A stretch of DNA of 32,538 bases from CAYPXJ01 sp964414595 (GTDB taxonomy: Bacteria > Pseudomonadota > Alphaproteobacteria > Rickettsiales > CAIJLX01). The number at the start of each line of letters is the position of its first letter. The first letter of the stretch is position 1. Below are positions 15,798 through 23,893 of the stretch, one piece after another. A program made the position numbers and the translations under genes. A model generated the notes under the pieces. The model ran no database searches and had not been told where the DNA came from. It saw nothing but the letters and a program-made list of their open reading frames with translations. The stretch spans positions 1 to 32,538 of the forward strand of contig CAYPXJ010000014.1 of the NCBI GenBank assembly GCA_964414595.1. Direction: 5' to 3'.

Positions 15798-17888
15798 TTA
15801 CGCCACTTTTGCCTTAATTTCCTCAGCGACGTTGGTCGGAACCTGTGCGTAATGCGTGAAGGTCATGGTGTATTGCGCGCGACCTTGCGACATAGAACGC
15901 AGCGTATTCACGTAACCGAACATCGTTGCAAGCGGCACCAGCGCGTTGATCACCTGCGCGTTACCACGCTGGGTCATGCCCTGAATCTGGCCGCGACGGC
16001 TGTTCAAATCGCCAATGATATCGCCCATATATTCGTCCGGCGTCACCACTTCTACTTTCATCATCGGTTCAAGCAGAACAGGTTTTGCTTTCGGCATACC
16101 TTCGCGGAAGGCTGCGCGTGCTGCGATTTCGAACGCCAGCGAGCTGGAGTCTACATCGTGGTAGGCGCCGTCCGTGAGGGTCGCTTTGAAATCGATTGTC
16201 GGGTAGCCTGCAATCACGCCGGTTTCCAGCGCGCTTTCGAGACCTTTAATAACGCCCGGAATATATTCTTTCGGAACGCTACCGCCCACGACTTTGTTTT
16301 CAAACTCGAAACCTTTACCAGGTTCACTCGGTTCGAACTCGATAATCACGCGCGCAAACTGACCGGCACCACCGGACTGTTTCTTGTGCGTGTAATCCAC
16401 TTCGTACGGCTTCGTGATGGTTTCACGATACGCCACTTGCGGCGCGCCGATATTCGCTTCGACTTTGAACTCGCGTTTCATGCGGTCGATGATAATTTCC
16501 AAGTGTAATTCACCCTGACCTTTAAGCACGGTCTGACCGGTTTCTTCATCGGTCGCCATGTAAAGCGAAGGATCTTCCGACACGAGGCGGGAGAGGGCAA
16601 TGCCCATCTTTTCCTGGTCAGCAGTGCTCTTCGGTTCCACAGCTACTTCGATAACCGGCGGCGGGAATTCCATACGCTCAAGCACGATCGGTTTTGCCGG
16701 ATCGCAAATCGTATCACCCGTGGTGGTATCTTTCAAGCCTGCAAGCGCAACGATATCGCCAGCGGAGGCTTCCTTAATATCTTCGCGGTTGTTGGCATGC
16801 ATCAAAAGCATACGGCCAATACGCTGTTTGTTATCTTTCACCGAGTTCACGACGTTATCACCGGATTTCAGCACACCGGAATAAATACGGACGAAGGTGA
16901 GGGAGCCGACAAACGGATCGGACATAATTTTGAACGCCAGACCGGAGAAAGGTTCCGTATCCGCGCTTTTACGCTCTGCGACTTCTTCCGAATCCGGCAG
17001 CGTGCCGCTTACAGCAGGAACGTCGATCGGGCTTGGCAGATAATCAATGACCGCATCGAGCAAAGGCTGCACGCCTTTGTTTTTAAATGCGGAGCCGCAA
17101 ATCACCGGCACAAACGTGCTAGAGATAGCGCCTTTACGAATGCACGCGCGGAGCTCATCTTCGCTCGGCTCTTTGCCTTCGAGATACGCTTCGAGAACTT
17201 TGTCATCCATTTCCACAGCGGTTTCCAAAAGCTTCATGCGGTATTCGTCCGCCTGTGCTTTTAAGTCGCCTGGGATTTCTTCGTCATGGAATTTCGCGCC
17301 GAGCGATTCATCTTCCCAGATGACCGCTTTCATGCGCACGAGATCCACAATGCCTTTGAATTTATCTTCCGCGCCGATAGGCAGCATGAGTACCAGCGGC
17401 TTCGCGCCGAGGCGATCGACAATCATATCTACGCAACGGAAAAAGTCTGCGCCGGTACGGTCGAGTTTGTTCACGAAGCACATACGCGGTACGCCGTATT
17501 TATCGGCCTGGCGCCATACGGTTTCGGATTGCGGCTCAACGCCTGCTACGCCGTCGAATACGGTGACAGCGCCATCGAGAACGCGAAGCGAACGCTCCAC
17601 CTCAATGGTAAAATCCACGTGGCCGGGAGTATCAATAATATTGATGCGGTGTTGCGGTCCGCCGCGTACAGCCCAGAAGCATGTGGTTGCCGCGGAGGTA
17701 ATGGTAATACCACGCTCTTGTTCCTGTTCCATCCAGTCCATGGTGGCAGCACCTTCATGTACTTCACCGATTTTATGCGATTTACCGGTGTAATACAGAA
17801 TGCGCTCAGTGGTGGTGGTTTTACCGGCATCGATATGGGCCATGATCCCAATGTTCCGGTATCTTTCGATCGGATGACTACGTGGCAT
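15798..17888 (-). CDS. fusA: Elongation factor G
   Basis: This 696-residue translational GTPase has G1 AHIDAGKTTTTER, the switch region EQERGITITSAATT, G3 DTPGHVDFT and G4 NKLDRTGAD. Domain IV carries the conserved glycine-rich AYRETITKP and VEPMMKVEV-like segments. EF-G moves tRNAs and mRNA through the ribosome and helps recycling. The ATG at 17888 has AGAAGAG upstream. It follows rpsG after about 40 bp, in the str-type order rpsL-rpsG-fusA, but no tuf follows. Confidence 0.98.
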   Translation of the reverse strand: MPRSHPIERYRNIGIMAHIDAGKTTTTERILYYTGKSHKIGEVHEGAATMDWMEQEQERGITITSAATTCFWAVRGGPQHRINIIDTPGHVDFTIEVERSLRVLDGAVTVFDGVAGVEPQSETVWRQADKYGVPRMCFVNKLDRTGADFFRCVDMIVDRLGAKPLVLMLPIGAEDKFKGIVDLVRMKAVIWEDESLGAKFHDEEIPGDLKAQADEYRMKLLETAVEMDDKVLEAYLEGKEPSEDELRACIRKGAISSTFVPVICGSAFKNKGVQPLLDAVIDYLPSPIDVPAVSGTLPDSEEVAERKSADTEPFSGLAFKIMSDPFVGSLTFVRIYSGVLKSGDNVVNSVKDNKQRIGRMLLMHANNREDIKEASAGDIVALAGLKDTTTGDTICDPAKPIVLERMEFPPPVIEVAVEPKSTADQEKMGIALSRLVSEDPSLYMATDEETGQTVLKGQGELHLEIIIDRMKREFKVEANIGAPQVAYRETITKPYEVDYTHKKQSGGAGQFARVIIEFEPSEPGKGFEFENKVVGGSVPKEYIPGVIKGLESALETGVIAGYPTIDFKATLTDGAYHDVDSSSLAFEIAARAAFREGMPKAKPVLLEPMMKVEVVTPDEYMGDIIGDLNSRRGQIQGMTQRGNAQVINALVPLATMFGYVNTLRSMSQGRAQYTMTFTHYAQVPTNVAEEIKAKVA

Positions 17889-17927
17889 ATGAAACTCTTC
17901 TAAAGGTTAGGAACCATTGGTAAAAAA

Positions 17928-18398
17928 TTACCAACGGTAGTGAGAGAAAGCTTTGTTAGCTTCGGCCATTTTGTGGGTGTTTTCGCGCTTGGTGACCGAA
18001 CCGCCGCGATTGTTATATGCGTCCAAAAGCTCGCTTGAGAGTTTGGATTGCATCGTTTTTTCCTTACGGCTGCGGGAATTTTCTAAAATCCAGCGAATCG
18101 CCAGCGATTGCGCGCGCTCGGTGCGAACTTCTACCGGAACCTGGTACGTTGCACCGCCTACGCGACGCGAACGCACTTCCACAGTGGGGCGTACATTATC
18201 AATAGCGGCTTGAAATACGTCGATGGGGTTTGCTTTGGTTTTGTCACGAATGATATCGAGCGCGCCGTACAGAATGCTTTCCGCGGCGGATTTTTTGCCG
18301 TGGATCATCATGCTGTTCACAAATTTCGCAATAATTTTATTGCCGTATTTGGCGTCTGGAGTGATTTTTCTTTTAGCGGCAGCGCGGCGGCGAGACAT
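17928..18398 (-). CDS. rpsG: 30S ribosomal protein S7
   Basis: This 156-residue protein has the S7 pattern: MSRRRAAAKRKITPDAKYGN, the MIHGKKSAAESILYGA helix region, VEVRSRRVGGATYQVPVEV and the C-terminal HKMAEANKAFSHYRW. S7 nucleates assembly of the 3' domain of 16S rRNA. It lies between rpsL (24 bp upstream) and fusA. Confidence 0.98.
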   Translation of the reverse strand: MSRRRAAAKRKITPDAKYGNKIIAKFVNSMMIHGKKSAAESILYGALDIIRDKTKANPIDVFQAAIDNVRPTVEVRSRRVGGATYQVPVEVRTERAQSLAIRWILENSRSRKEKTMQSKLSSELLDAYNNRGGSVTKRENTHKMAEANKAFSHYRW

Positions 18399-18422
18399 AG
18401 AACTATTCCGTTACAGGTTAGG

Positions 18423-18794
18423 TTATTTTGGACGTTTAGCACCGTATTTCGAACGGTTCTTCTTACGATCTTTCACGCCTTGGGTATCGAGCGTACCGCG
18501 GATAATGTGGTAACGCACACCCGGCAAATCTTTCACACGGCCACCACGAATCATCACCACAGAGTGTTCCTGCAGATTGTGGCCTTCACCCGGAATGTAA
18601 CCTGTGACTTCATGACCATTCGTCAGGCGGATACGCGCTACTTTACGAAGTGCCGAGTTCGGCTTCTTCGGTGTAGTGGTATAAACGCGTGTGCACACGC
18701 CGCGTTTTTGCGGGCATGCTTCCAGCGCGGGCACTTTATTGCGAGCCATATTTGGCTTGCGCGAATGGCGGATAAGCTGGTTAATCGTCGGCAT
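18423..18794 (-). CDS. rpsL: 30S ribosomal protein S12
   Basis: This 123-residue protein starts MPTINQLIRHSRKPNMARNK and contains the decoding-site loops VYTTTPKKPNSALRKVARI and GRVKDLPGVRYHIIRG. The lysines of the TPKKPNS and RVKDLPG loops, where streptomycin-resistance substitutions occur, are wild type. AAGGA precedes the ATG at 18794. It is the first gene of the rpsL-rpsG-fusA unit. Confidence 0.98.
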   Translation of the reverse strand: MPTINQLIRHSRKPNMARNKVPALEACPQKRGVCTRVYTTTPKKPNSALRKVARIRLTNGHEVTGYIPGEGHNLQEHSVVMIRGGRVKDLPGVRYHIIRGTLDTQGVKDRKKNRSKYGAKRPK

Positions 18795-18828
18795 TGAAAT
18801 CCTTACGCTAGTTAAAAATTAGGCGCGA

Positions 18829-18857
18829 AATATAGTGAGACGTCTTTTAGTAGTCAA
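18829..18857 (-). promoter_or_regulatory. Sigma70-like promoter for the rpsL-rpsG-fusA unit
   Basis: TTGACT (18852-18857) and TATATT (18829-18834) are 17 bp apart on the minus strand, each matching consensus at 5 of 6 bases. The -10 is about 35 bp upstream of the rpsL ATG, and the -35 overlaps the stop codon of the upstream DUF6898-like gene. Confidence 0.75.
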
Positions 18858-19111
18858 GCGGAAATATCGGTATTTTCAGGAGGATTGCTCTCATCATCCT
18901 TTTTTGATTTTCGGCGCATGGGTTTTTTGCCGTTCAACATATATTCCAGTTTGCGCACCGCGAGGCGCTTAAGATGATCAGGCAATGCCTTGGCGTCACC
19001 GACCACAGTAACCTCGGTCAATGTTTGCGGATCCATCGCCGAAACGCGCACCGAATTGCCGATACGGCGAAATTCGATAATAATACTATCTTCGTCAAAA
19101 CGCTTTTTCAT
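18854..19111 (-). CDS. Small conserved protein, DUF6898-like
   Basis: This 85-residue protein has a compact core, IIIEFRRIGNSVRVSAMDPQ, then LTEVTVVGDA and a helical LKRLAVRKLEYML, followed by a highly charged, probably disordered tail. From memory this resembles the alphaproteobacterial domain DUF6898, whose function is unknown to me. AGG upstream supports the ATG at 19111. It lies just upstream of rpsL on the same strand and is divergent from the J-protein gene (52 bp between starts). The rpsL promoter overlaps its end. Confidence 0.7.
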   Translation of the reverse strand: MKKRFDEDSIIIEFRRIGNSVRVSAMDPQTLTEVTVVGDAKALPDHLKRLAVRKLEYMLNGKKPMRRKSKKDDESNPPENTDISA

Positions 19112-19163
19112 GCGCCTGTCATAGGTTACATTCCAGCTTTAACGATCCAACAGCACTTACGCT

Positions 19164-19541
19164 ATGAAAAAATGGCCTACCATTATTTTGCTGGTTATCC
19201 TGGTGATATTGCTGTTTCGCATTGGCGCGGCGATACCGGCTTCGATTATTAGTCTTTTACTGGTGGCGGGGTCGATTGCGGAAAAGTGGCTCACTCTCAA
19301 AAATTTTCAGGAGGCGGGTAAGCAGCGTAGTGCCGCAACCGGTGGGCGCGGGAAAATGACCGCAGAAGAAGCACGGGAAATCCTCAACGTGAGTAAAAAC
19401 GCATCGCCCGAAGATATTAAAAAGGCGTATCAGGCGCTGATGAAACGCAATCATCCGGATACGGGTGGGTCGAAATATTTGGCGAGCCAGATTAATCAGG
19501 CGCGGGATTTGTTGCTGGAAAAATCCCGAAGTTCTAAATAA
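19164..19541 (+). CDS. Membrane-anchored J-domain protein, Tim14/DnaJ-like
   Basis: This 125-residue protein has one or two N-terminal hydrophobic segments (residues 4-23 and 25-38). A short linker rich in Gly/Ala follows, then a C-terminal J domain (about 66-122) with MTAEEAREILNVSKNASPED and the catalytic HPD tripeptide at 97-99. The layout matches mitochondrial Tim14/Pam18 and its alphaproteobacterial relatives. It should stimulate an Hsp70 (DnaK) ATPase at the cytoplasmic face of the inner membrane. The substrate is unknown. There is no strong ribosome binding site before the ATG. Its 3' end overlaps the end of the convergent RTX gene by 8 bp. Confidence 0.88.
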   Translation: MKKWPTIILLVILVILLFRIGAAIPASIISLLLVAGSIAEKWLTLKNFQEAGKQRSAATGGRGKMTAEEAREILNVSKNASPEDIKKAYQALMKRNHPDTGGSKYLASQINQARDLLLEKSRSSK

Positions 19542-22500
19542 AGTCGATGGAGCTTCCGATTTCGACTTTTAGCGAATCGGCCAGATAGTTTAGTTGCGAT
19601 CCCTTTACCAAAACATAAAAACTATTATCGTCATTAGAGATAAGGGCTTCGCTGGTGCTTTGTTTCACAAAAAACTGGTCTTTTCCCAAGGCTGTCAGGT
19701 CGATAAAGTCTGTCCTGCCGGTGAAATTCAGAACGGTATCGTAATTTGCCCGGGTACTATCGCCGATAGTATAGAATAACGTATCGATACCTGCGCCGAG
19801 AGTGATGTAATCCGCCCCAGCGCCACCTTTGATAAAGCTTACGGCATCTTGAGAAGTGATGGTATCATTACCTAAATCTCCATAAAGATAACCTTTTGAA
19901 ACAGCGGAGAGAATTGCGTCATTGCCCATGCCGGCATGAAGAACTACGGTGCTATATTTGGTGGATAGATTGAGATTATCCAGTGCGACCAATGTATCGT
20001 TGCCGGCCTCGCCATAAATGGTGAAACTGTTATTTTTTTGGTTTTGAAACATCATAGCTGCCGTATCGTCACCCGCGCCCATTTTCATCATAGAAGTCAC
20101 TTTATTTGAGCTATCCACCAGGAAAGAGACTTTTTGCGTGCCTTCCTTAAACAGGCCGTTCATTTCTACAGTATCCGCAAATTTGCCATTCACTGAAGTG
20201 GCGACATTGAGCATAGAAAGGTTGTCGTATACGACAAATGCCCTGTTGGAATTGACAAAAACAATCTCGCCGGGGTTTGGTTCTGGGCTACGGGGAAGTT
20301 CTATACCGAATGTACCATTTTTGTAGTTTTCGATGAGGACTTGGTCGGCAGTATTACCTGTTTTTGCGATAGTTAGCCCGGAGGCTGTTAGCTTCAGATC
20401 AAACATTTCATTGATGCGCGTGGTATTATTGTAAACCATGAGCTTATAATTTTGGCCCGAGATCCACTCGGCTGAGCCCTTAACCCATATATTGTCGATC
20501 CAGATGCGATCGTCAGGGCTTGATAAATTAAGATCACGCAGACCCAAACCATTGTCCTGAATAATATCTTGTCCATCGCCCGCGAAGAAGTGGTAACTAT
20601 CTCTGCCGATGCCACCGATAAGCGTATCATTGCCCGCGCCACCATAGAGGGCATCGTTATCATTATTAAGCAGTGCATGGCTTGCAGTTGCTATGAGGAG
20701 ATCATTGCCTGCGCCGCCATGGATAGTATCATTACTTTGGGCGCTGTATAGGGTATCGTTACCATTGGTGCCTACCATGGAGTCAGCGAAGAAATATCCC
20801 TCAAATCTATAGCCTGTATTTAAATGCTGCGCCGCATCGAATGGTGATTTTATCGTGATGCCGTTCGCAATTCGATCTAGCGAAGTAACGTGAATAGTGC
20901 CATCTCTGTAATGATTATTCTCAAATACGACGACCGGGCTTACATCGGCATGTTTACTTATGGTATCGCTGCCGTTCGTGTAGCGTGTCGAAAGCAAAAT
21001 ATCGCCATAGAGCGTATTGATAAAATCATTATTGGTAGCCCGAACGCCAACGAAGTGCGCCTGAGAATTTGGTGAAACGCCGGCATTGTAATAGAGGGTG
21101 GATAGTTCGATGCCGTAACGGACATTATCGAAGATGTTATTCTTAATCTCGGTAAACTGGTTAGGTTTATCTTGCCCGTTCAGGCTTACGCCATATCGTA
21201 TATCGGTGAATTTATTGCCGTCGATTACCATATTCTCGCCGCCTTTGAAGGCCATGACGCCGAAGGAAGCCGTATGCTCTTCCTGCTCCGGGTGAAAATC
21301 TTGGCCATCTAAATTATTCTCATAAACGACAGCGTTTGCGGTGTAGCGCGTGATGATAATCTCGCTATTTGCATCGGGCGTAACCAGCCAAGCCTTATCC
21401 AGAGTAACCGTGCCATTGGAGTTCACATTGGTCACGAAACGTGTTTGGCCAATACCCTTGCCATCAACAATACTGACACTGGCGCCGATCATTTTTCTAG
21501 CTAACTCGCTTGTGATGGTGCCGATAGTTTCTTCGTGAGGATATTCTCCACCGGACGTGGCACCAGATATTTTTAGTGTCGTCGCACTTGATGCTAGAAT
21601 GTTGTGACCGTCCAGAAGGGAATTAAAATAAGTGCCATAGGGATTTTCCCATAAAATTTGTTCGCCCATATTCTGGTCGTACCAACCCGGTGTGGCGCTC
21701 ATATCGTTCGTGGTATTATTAGCGATATAATAATTGCTGGTGGAATCATTTCGAGCGGTCAAGTTTGCATTCCCTTTGGGAGTGGAGCCGGCAACAAAAA
21801 GCCGCCCGGCGCTCTGGTTGCCGGGAAGATCATCTAACCTGGCAGTGCTATTAGTTAATGAAAAATCGCTAAGACCTGCTCCACCAATAGCATAGGGTGA
21901 CCAGCGCATGGAGATATCCAAATCATCCGCGAAAACTTGCTTGGAGTTCGTGATTAAAATGGTTCTGCCAGCGTAATCAAGATGCTCCAGATTAATATTT
22001 GTGCTTCTATCAATAGAGACTTGTTGATTACCAACATCCATTTCAAGATTTTTAAATGTAATATTTTCGGAATCTTTTACGGCTATTGCCATGCCCGATG
22101 TGTTCGCGATAGTTTCTGCATCTGTATATTTGAGCGCGCTGTTCAGATTGGGGTTTGTAAGGGTAGCGCTGGCATCGTAAGTCAAATTTTCAATTACGAC
22201 ATTTTCGACATCATTGCCGTTGATCATGGCCATGGCGCCCGGCTCTGCATCAATTTGAAGGATAGTTTTGCCTTCGCCATCGCCTATGATTTTTATATCA
22301 GATCGAAGAAGGATAGCGCTGCTTTTAAGATAATAAGTGCCTTCCGGCAGATAAACTGTGGCACCATCTACGTTACTGTCATTAGTAACGCGCGCGTTAG
22401 CAAGTCGTATTAAATGATTAAGCATGACTGAGTCATCCGTGACGCCATCGCCTTTTAACTGATAAAGTGTACTGCCGTCCTGCACGCCAGTTTTGGCATT

Positions 22501-23091
22501 AATCACATAATCGCTGTAATTATCGGAGACATCATCCTTCACTGTTAGTTTTGTTCTATTGCTCCAGACGCCTTCGCCATTGTTCACCAGTATGGAATAT
22601 TCACCTGCCTTGAGTTCTGCCGGCACTTCAAAATCGATGCGGTACTGATTGATATTTGTTTCGCGTGCTGAAAAAATGTTGTTCTGGCTATCTACCAAGA
22701 TCACTTGAACATCATTAGCGTTGCCATCCAAAGTAAAGTTTCTGCCGTAAATTGAAGCGGTGCCGCCTGTTTCCGCGGTGCTTGTCCACCATGTTTCGGC
22801 TTGGTTAATCATCCCGATATTGCTGGTGCCCTCGGCGTTTCTGGCGGCAATGCTATAGATGGTGTTTTCGGGGAGATTGTCGGGCAATTTGATTTTTGCG
22901 ACATCACCGCTGATTTCTAAAGGAGAGACGGTAAATTGTAGGGGGTGTCCGAAATTATCCTTGGTTGCGATAACAAATTGCGTATCGGCACCATAGTCAG
23001 GGCCTGTGTTGTTTGAAAAGCCCCAGCCGGTCACCATGATGGTATCGCCTGCATTGGCGTTTTTGGTCCAATTTGAAAGGATGGGTTTCAT
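19534..23091 (-). CDS. Large RTX calcium-binding protein with pectin-lyase-like beta-helix
   Basis: The protein has 1185 residues and no N-terminal signal peptide. Residues 1-185 look like two IPT/Ig-like domains (AGDTIMVTGWGFSNNTG and a second copy). A pectate-lyase-3-like beta-helix starts with YQLKGDGVTDDS (214-220) and VYLPEGTYYLKSS, and runs through Asn-rich rungs to about 745. RTX-type nonapeptides follow at 776-827 (GGAGNDLL, GGAGNDTLIGG) and a degenerate second set at about 1003-1096 (EAGNDTLVA, LGNDTITS). The short hydrophobic C-terminus (SSIDFI) fits type I secretion. It may be a secreted polysaccharide lyase or epimerase or a matrix protein; catalytic residues were not identified. 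AAGGGAG precedes the ATG. It is AT-rich relative to its core-gene neighbours. No type I secretion genes are in the window. Confidence 0.85.
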   Translation of the reverse strand: MKPILSNWTKNANAGDTIMVTGWGFSNNTGPDYGADTQFVIATKDNFGHPLQFTVSPLEISGDVAKIKLPDNLPENTIYSIAARNAEGTSNIGMINQAETWWTSTAETGGTASIYGRNFTLDGNANDVQVILVDSQNNIFSARETNINQYRIDFEVPAELKAGEYSILVNNGEGVWSNRTKLTVKDDVSDNYSDYVINAKTGVQDGSTLYQLKGDGVTDDSVMLNHLIRLANARVTNDSNVDGATVYLPEGTYYLKSSAILLRSDIKIIGDGEGKTILQIDAEPGAMAMINGNDVENVVIENLTYDASATLTNPNLNSALKYTDAETIANTSGMAIAVKDSENITFKNLEMDVGNQQVSIDRSTNINLEHLDYAGRTILITNSKQVFADDLDISMRWSPYAIGGAGLSDFSLTNSTARLDDLPGNQSAGRLFVAGSTPKGNANLTARNDSTSNYYIANNTTNDMSATPGWYDQNMGEQILWENPYGTYFNSLLDGHNILASSATTLKISGATSGGEYPHEETIGTITSELARKMIGASVSIVDGKGIGQTRFVTNVNSNGTVTLDKAWLVTPDANSEIIITRYTANAVVYENNLDGQDFHPEQEEHTASFGVMAFKGGENMVIDGNKFTDIRYGVSLNGQDKPNQFTEIKNNIFDNVRYGIELSTLYYNAGVSPNSQAHFVGVRATNNDFINTLYGDILLSTRYTNGSDTISKHADVSPVVVFENNHYRDGTIHVTSLDRIANGITIKSPFDAAQHLNTGYRFEGYFFADSMVGTNGNDTLYSAQSNDTIHGGAGNDLLIATASHALLNNDNDALYGGAGNDTLIGGIGRDSYHFFAGDGQDIIQDNGLGLRDLNLSSPDDRIWIDNIWVKGSAEWISGQNYKLMVYNNTTRINEMFDLKLTASGLTIAKTGNTADQVLIENYKNGTFGIELPRSPEPNPGEIVFVNSNRAFVVYDNLSMLNVATSVNGKFADTVEMNGLFKEGTQKVSFLVDSSNKVTSMMKMGAGDDTAAMMFQNQKNNSFTIYGEAGNDTLVALDNLNLSTKYSTVVLHAGMGNDAILSAVSKGYLYGDLGNDTITSQDAVSFIKGGAGADYITLGAGIDTLFYTIGDSTRANYDTVLNFTGRTDFIDLTALGKDQFFVKQSTSEALISNDDNSFYVLVKGSQLNYLADSLKVEIGSSIDFI

Positions 23092-23145
23092 GTAAGTACT
23101 CTCCCTTTCCTTACAGCCCTATATGTTAAAAATATATTAAATTCC

Positions 23146-23214
23146 TATCTTATTCAAGATAAAAATTAGTACTTTTTTAAGAAGAATGGGCGATTAAAAA
23201 AAGGGGGGGGGGGG
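23146..23214. repeat. Homopolymeric C12-T7 tract and small hairpin upstream of the RTX gene
   Basis: The 198-bp interval between the RTX gene and the first small ORF carries twelve consecutive G (23203-23214, C on the coding strand) next to seven A (23196-23202). Twelve Gs are far longer than expected by chance and are prone to slippage. Closer to the gene, TATCTT-ATTC-AAGATA (23146-23161) can form a hairpin. A possible promoter, TTGAAT-17 bp-TATTTT on the minus strand, lies between the tract and the ATG. Confidence 0.6.
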
Positions 23215-23256
23215 TGTTGTTGGATTGGTTGATAAAAGGGGGGAAGAAATAGCAAA

Positions 23257-23278
23257 CCCGGCATCGTGAGATGCCGGG
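23257..23278 (-). terminator. Hairpin terminator of unit 1
   Basis: A perfect 9-bp stem CCCGGCATC/GATGCCGGG with a 4-nt loop (GTGA on the plus strand) is followed on the minus strand by TTTGCTATTT. It starts about 12 bp after the stop of the unit 1 ORF. It also separates the array from the RTX gene. Confidence 0.75.
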
Positions 23279-23289
23279 TCGCGGTAGGT

Positions 23290-23472
23290 TTACTTCGGTG
23301 CTGTTTCCAGCATCCATAATGCAGGTATCCCTAGAGATACCGTCAGTATGGCAAAAAAGTAGAGAGCCTGTTTGCCTTTTCCCTCTTGGGTGGAGAGATG
23401 TTGGCAATAAGCTCCGCCAAGTGCAGCCAGTGCAAGATAGGCACAATCCGCTAAGGAATTAATAGAGGACAT
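23290..23472 (-). CDS. Small membrane protein of unit 1 (60 aa)
   Basis: MSSINSLADCAYLALAALGG opens a 60-residue protein with two hydrophobic stretches (about 8-23 and 36-54) separated by a hydrophilic hairpin, STQEGKGKQ. I do not recognise a family. GTAAGGAG lies 8 bp upstream of the ATG at 23472. It is preceded by the conserved two-hairpin leader and PHO-box promoter and followed by the conserved terminator, which is strong evidence that it is a real gene. A phosphate-starvation role is inferred from the promoter. It is the only single-ORF unit here whose product seems to have two spans and lacks the Trp/Lys-rich tail. Confidence 0.75.
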   Translation of the reverse strand: MSSINSLADCAYLALAALGGAYCQHLSTQEGKGKQALYFFAILTVSLGIPALWMLETAPK

Positions 23473-23494
23473 TTACTGTTCTCCTTACTCTAGA

Positions 23495-23546
23495 CGTAAC
23501 TTAGAACCACCGTTACGAAACTTGCGCTCCTTTCTAGTAAAAAAGG
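23495..23546 (-). ncRNA. Structured 5' leader of unit 1 (two stem-loops)
   Basis: Stem 1 is CCTTT/AAAGG (arms 23529-23533 and 23542-23546). Stem 2 is CGTAAC/GTTACG (23495-23500 and 23512-23517) with the minus-strand loop GGTGGTTCTAA, two bases longer than in the other units. A spare AGGAG sits between the stems and the functional ribosome binding site follows stem 2. Confidence 0.6.
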
Positions 23547-23565
23547 GACAAGAGAAATCACTATA

Positions 23566-23599
23566 AGAATAGCATTCTAATATGACGAAATTATGACAG
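23566..23599 (-). promoter_or_regulatory. PHO box and -10 of unit 1
   Basis: On the minus strand CTGTCAT-AATT-TCGTCAT (23599-23582) matches the PhoB-binding consensus of two CTGTCAT-like half-sites with a 4-bp spacer. Exactly 10 bp later comes TATTCT (23571-23566) as -10, the same geometry as the E. coli phoA promoter. There is no -35, as expected for PhoB-dependent promoters. Confidence 0.8.
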
Positions 23600-23620
23600 T
23601 TTTAAGGGGTAAATAGCAAA

Positions 23621-23642
23621 CCCGGCATCTTGCGACGCCGGG
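23621..23642 (-). terminator. Hairpin terminator of unit 2
   Basis: The stem CCCGGCATC/GACGCCGGG (one G-U pair in the RNA) with a 4-nt loop is followed on the minus strand by TTTGCTATTTA. It begins 12 bp beyond the ORF 2 stop and is nearly identical to the terminators of units 1 and 3. Confidence 0.75.
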
Positions 23643-23653
23643 CTGCGGGTGGT

Positions 23654-23806
23654 TTACCTGTTGATATTTTTCCACCACTTTTTTAATTTTGGGTATCCAG
23701 ATTTAATCTGGGGAGCAAACCATAATACTAAAACTGTAATGGCAGCCCAAATGAGAAGGATTCTCGGGTCCATCTCTATGGGAATAGAAAGCGCCAGTAA
23801 TGACAT
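23654..23806 (-). CDS. Small membrane protein of unit 2 (50 aa)
   Basis: MSLLALSIPIEMDPRILLIW begins a 50-residue protein with a single predicted membrane span (about 15-31). A Lys/Trp-rich amphipathic tail, YPKLKKWWKNINR, follows. I do not recognise a family. GTAAGGAG lies 6 bp upstream of the ATG at 23806. The tail resembles that of the 24486-24635 product (APxxK...KLxKW(W/F)xxxN), suggesting they are paralogs. The conserved promoter, leader and terminator around it support a real gene. It is probably an inner-membrane protein with a cytoplasmic basic tail (positive-inside rule, inference). Confidence 0.78.
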   Translation of the reverse strand: MSLLALSIPIEMDPRILLIWAAITVLVLWFAPQIKSGYPKLKKWWKNINR

Positions 23807-23825
23807 TTCATTCTCCTTACTCATG

Positions 23826-23873
23826 CCGTAGTTAGAACCCCACTACGAAACTTGCTCCTTTCTATGAAAAAAG
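23826..23873 (-). ncRNA. Structured 5' leader of unit 2 (two stem-loops, compensatory changes)
   Basis: Stem 2 here is CGTAGT/ACTACG (23826-23831 and 23841-23846) where the other units have CGTAAC/GTTACG. Two changes in one arm are matched in the other, so pairing is kept. The minus-strand loop is GGGGTTCTA. Stem 1 arms are 23856-23860 and 23869-23873. Confidence 0.65.
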
Positions 23874-23893
23874 GGACAAAAAGAATCATTCTA

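Noticed and set aside
18423..18794. Streptomycin-resistance substitutions in rpsL
   Set aside because: The lysines of the TPKKPNS and RVKDLPG loops are unchanged.
19112..19163. A further PHO box between the DUF6898-like and J-protein genes
   Set aside because: CTGTCAT occurs once, but the second half-site at the right distance does not match and no -10 follows.
23177..23446. An 89-codon frame running through the homopolymer tract
   Set aside because: It overlaps the unit 1 ORF and its terminator in another frame, has no ribosome binding site and an implausible composition.
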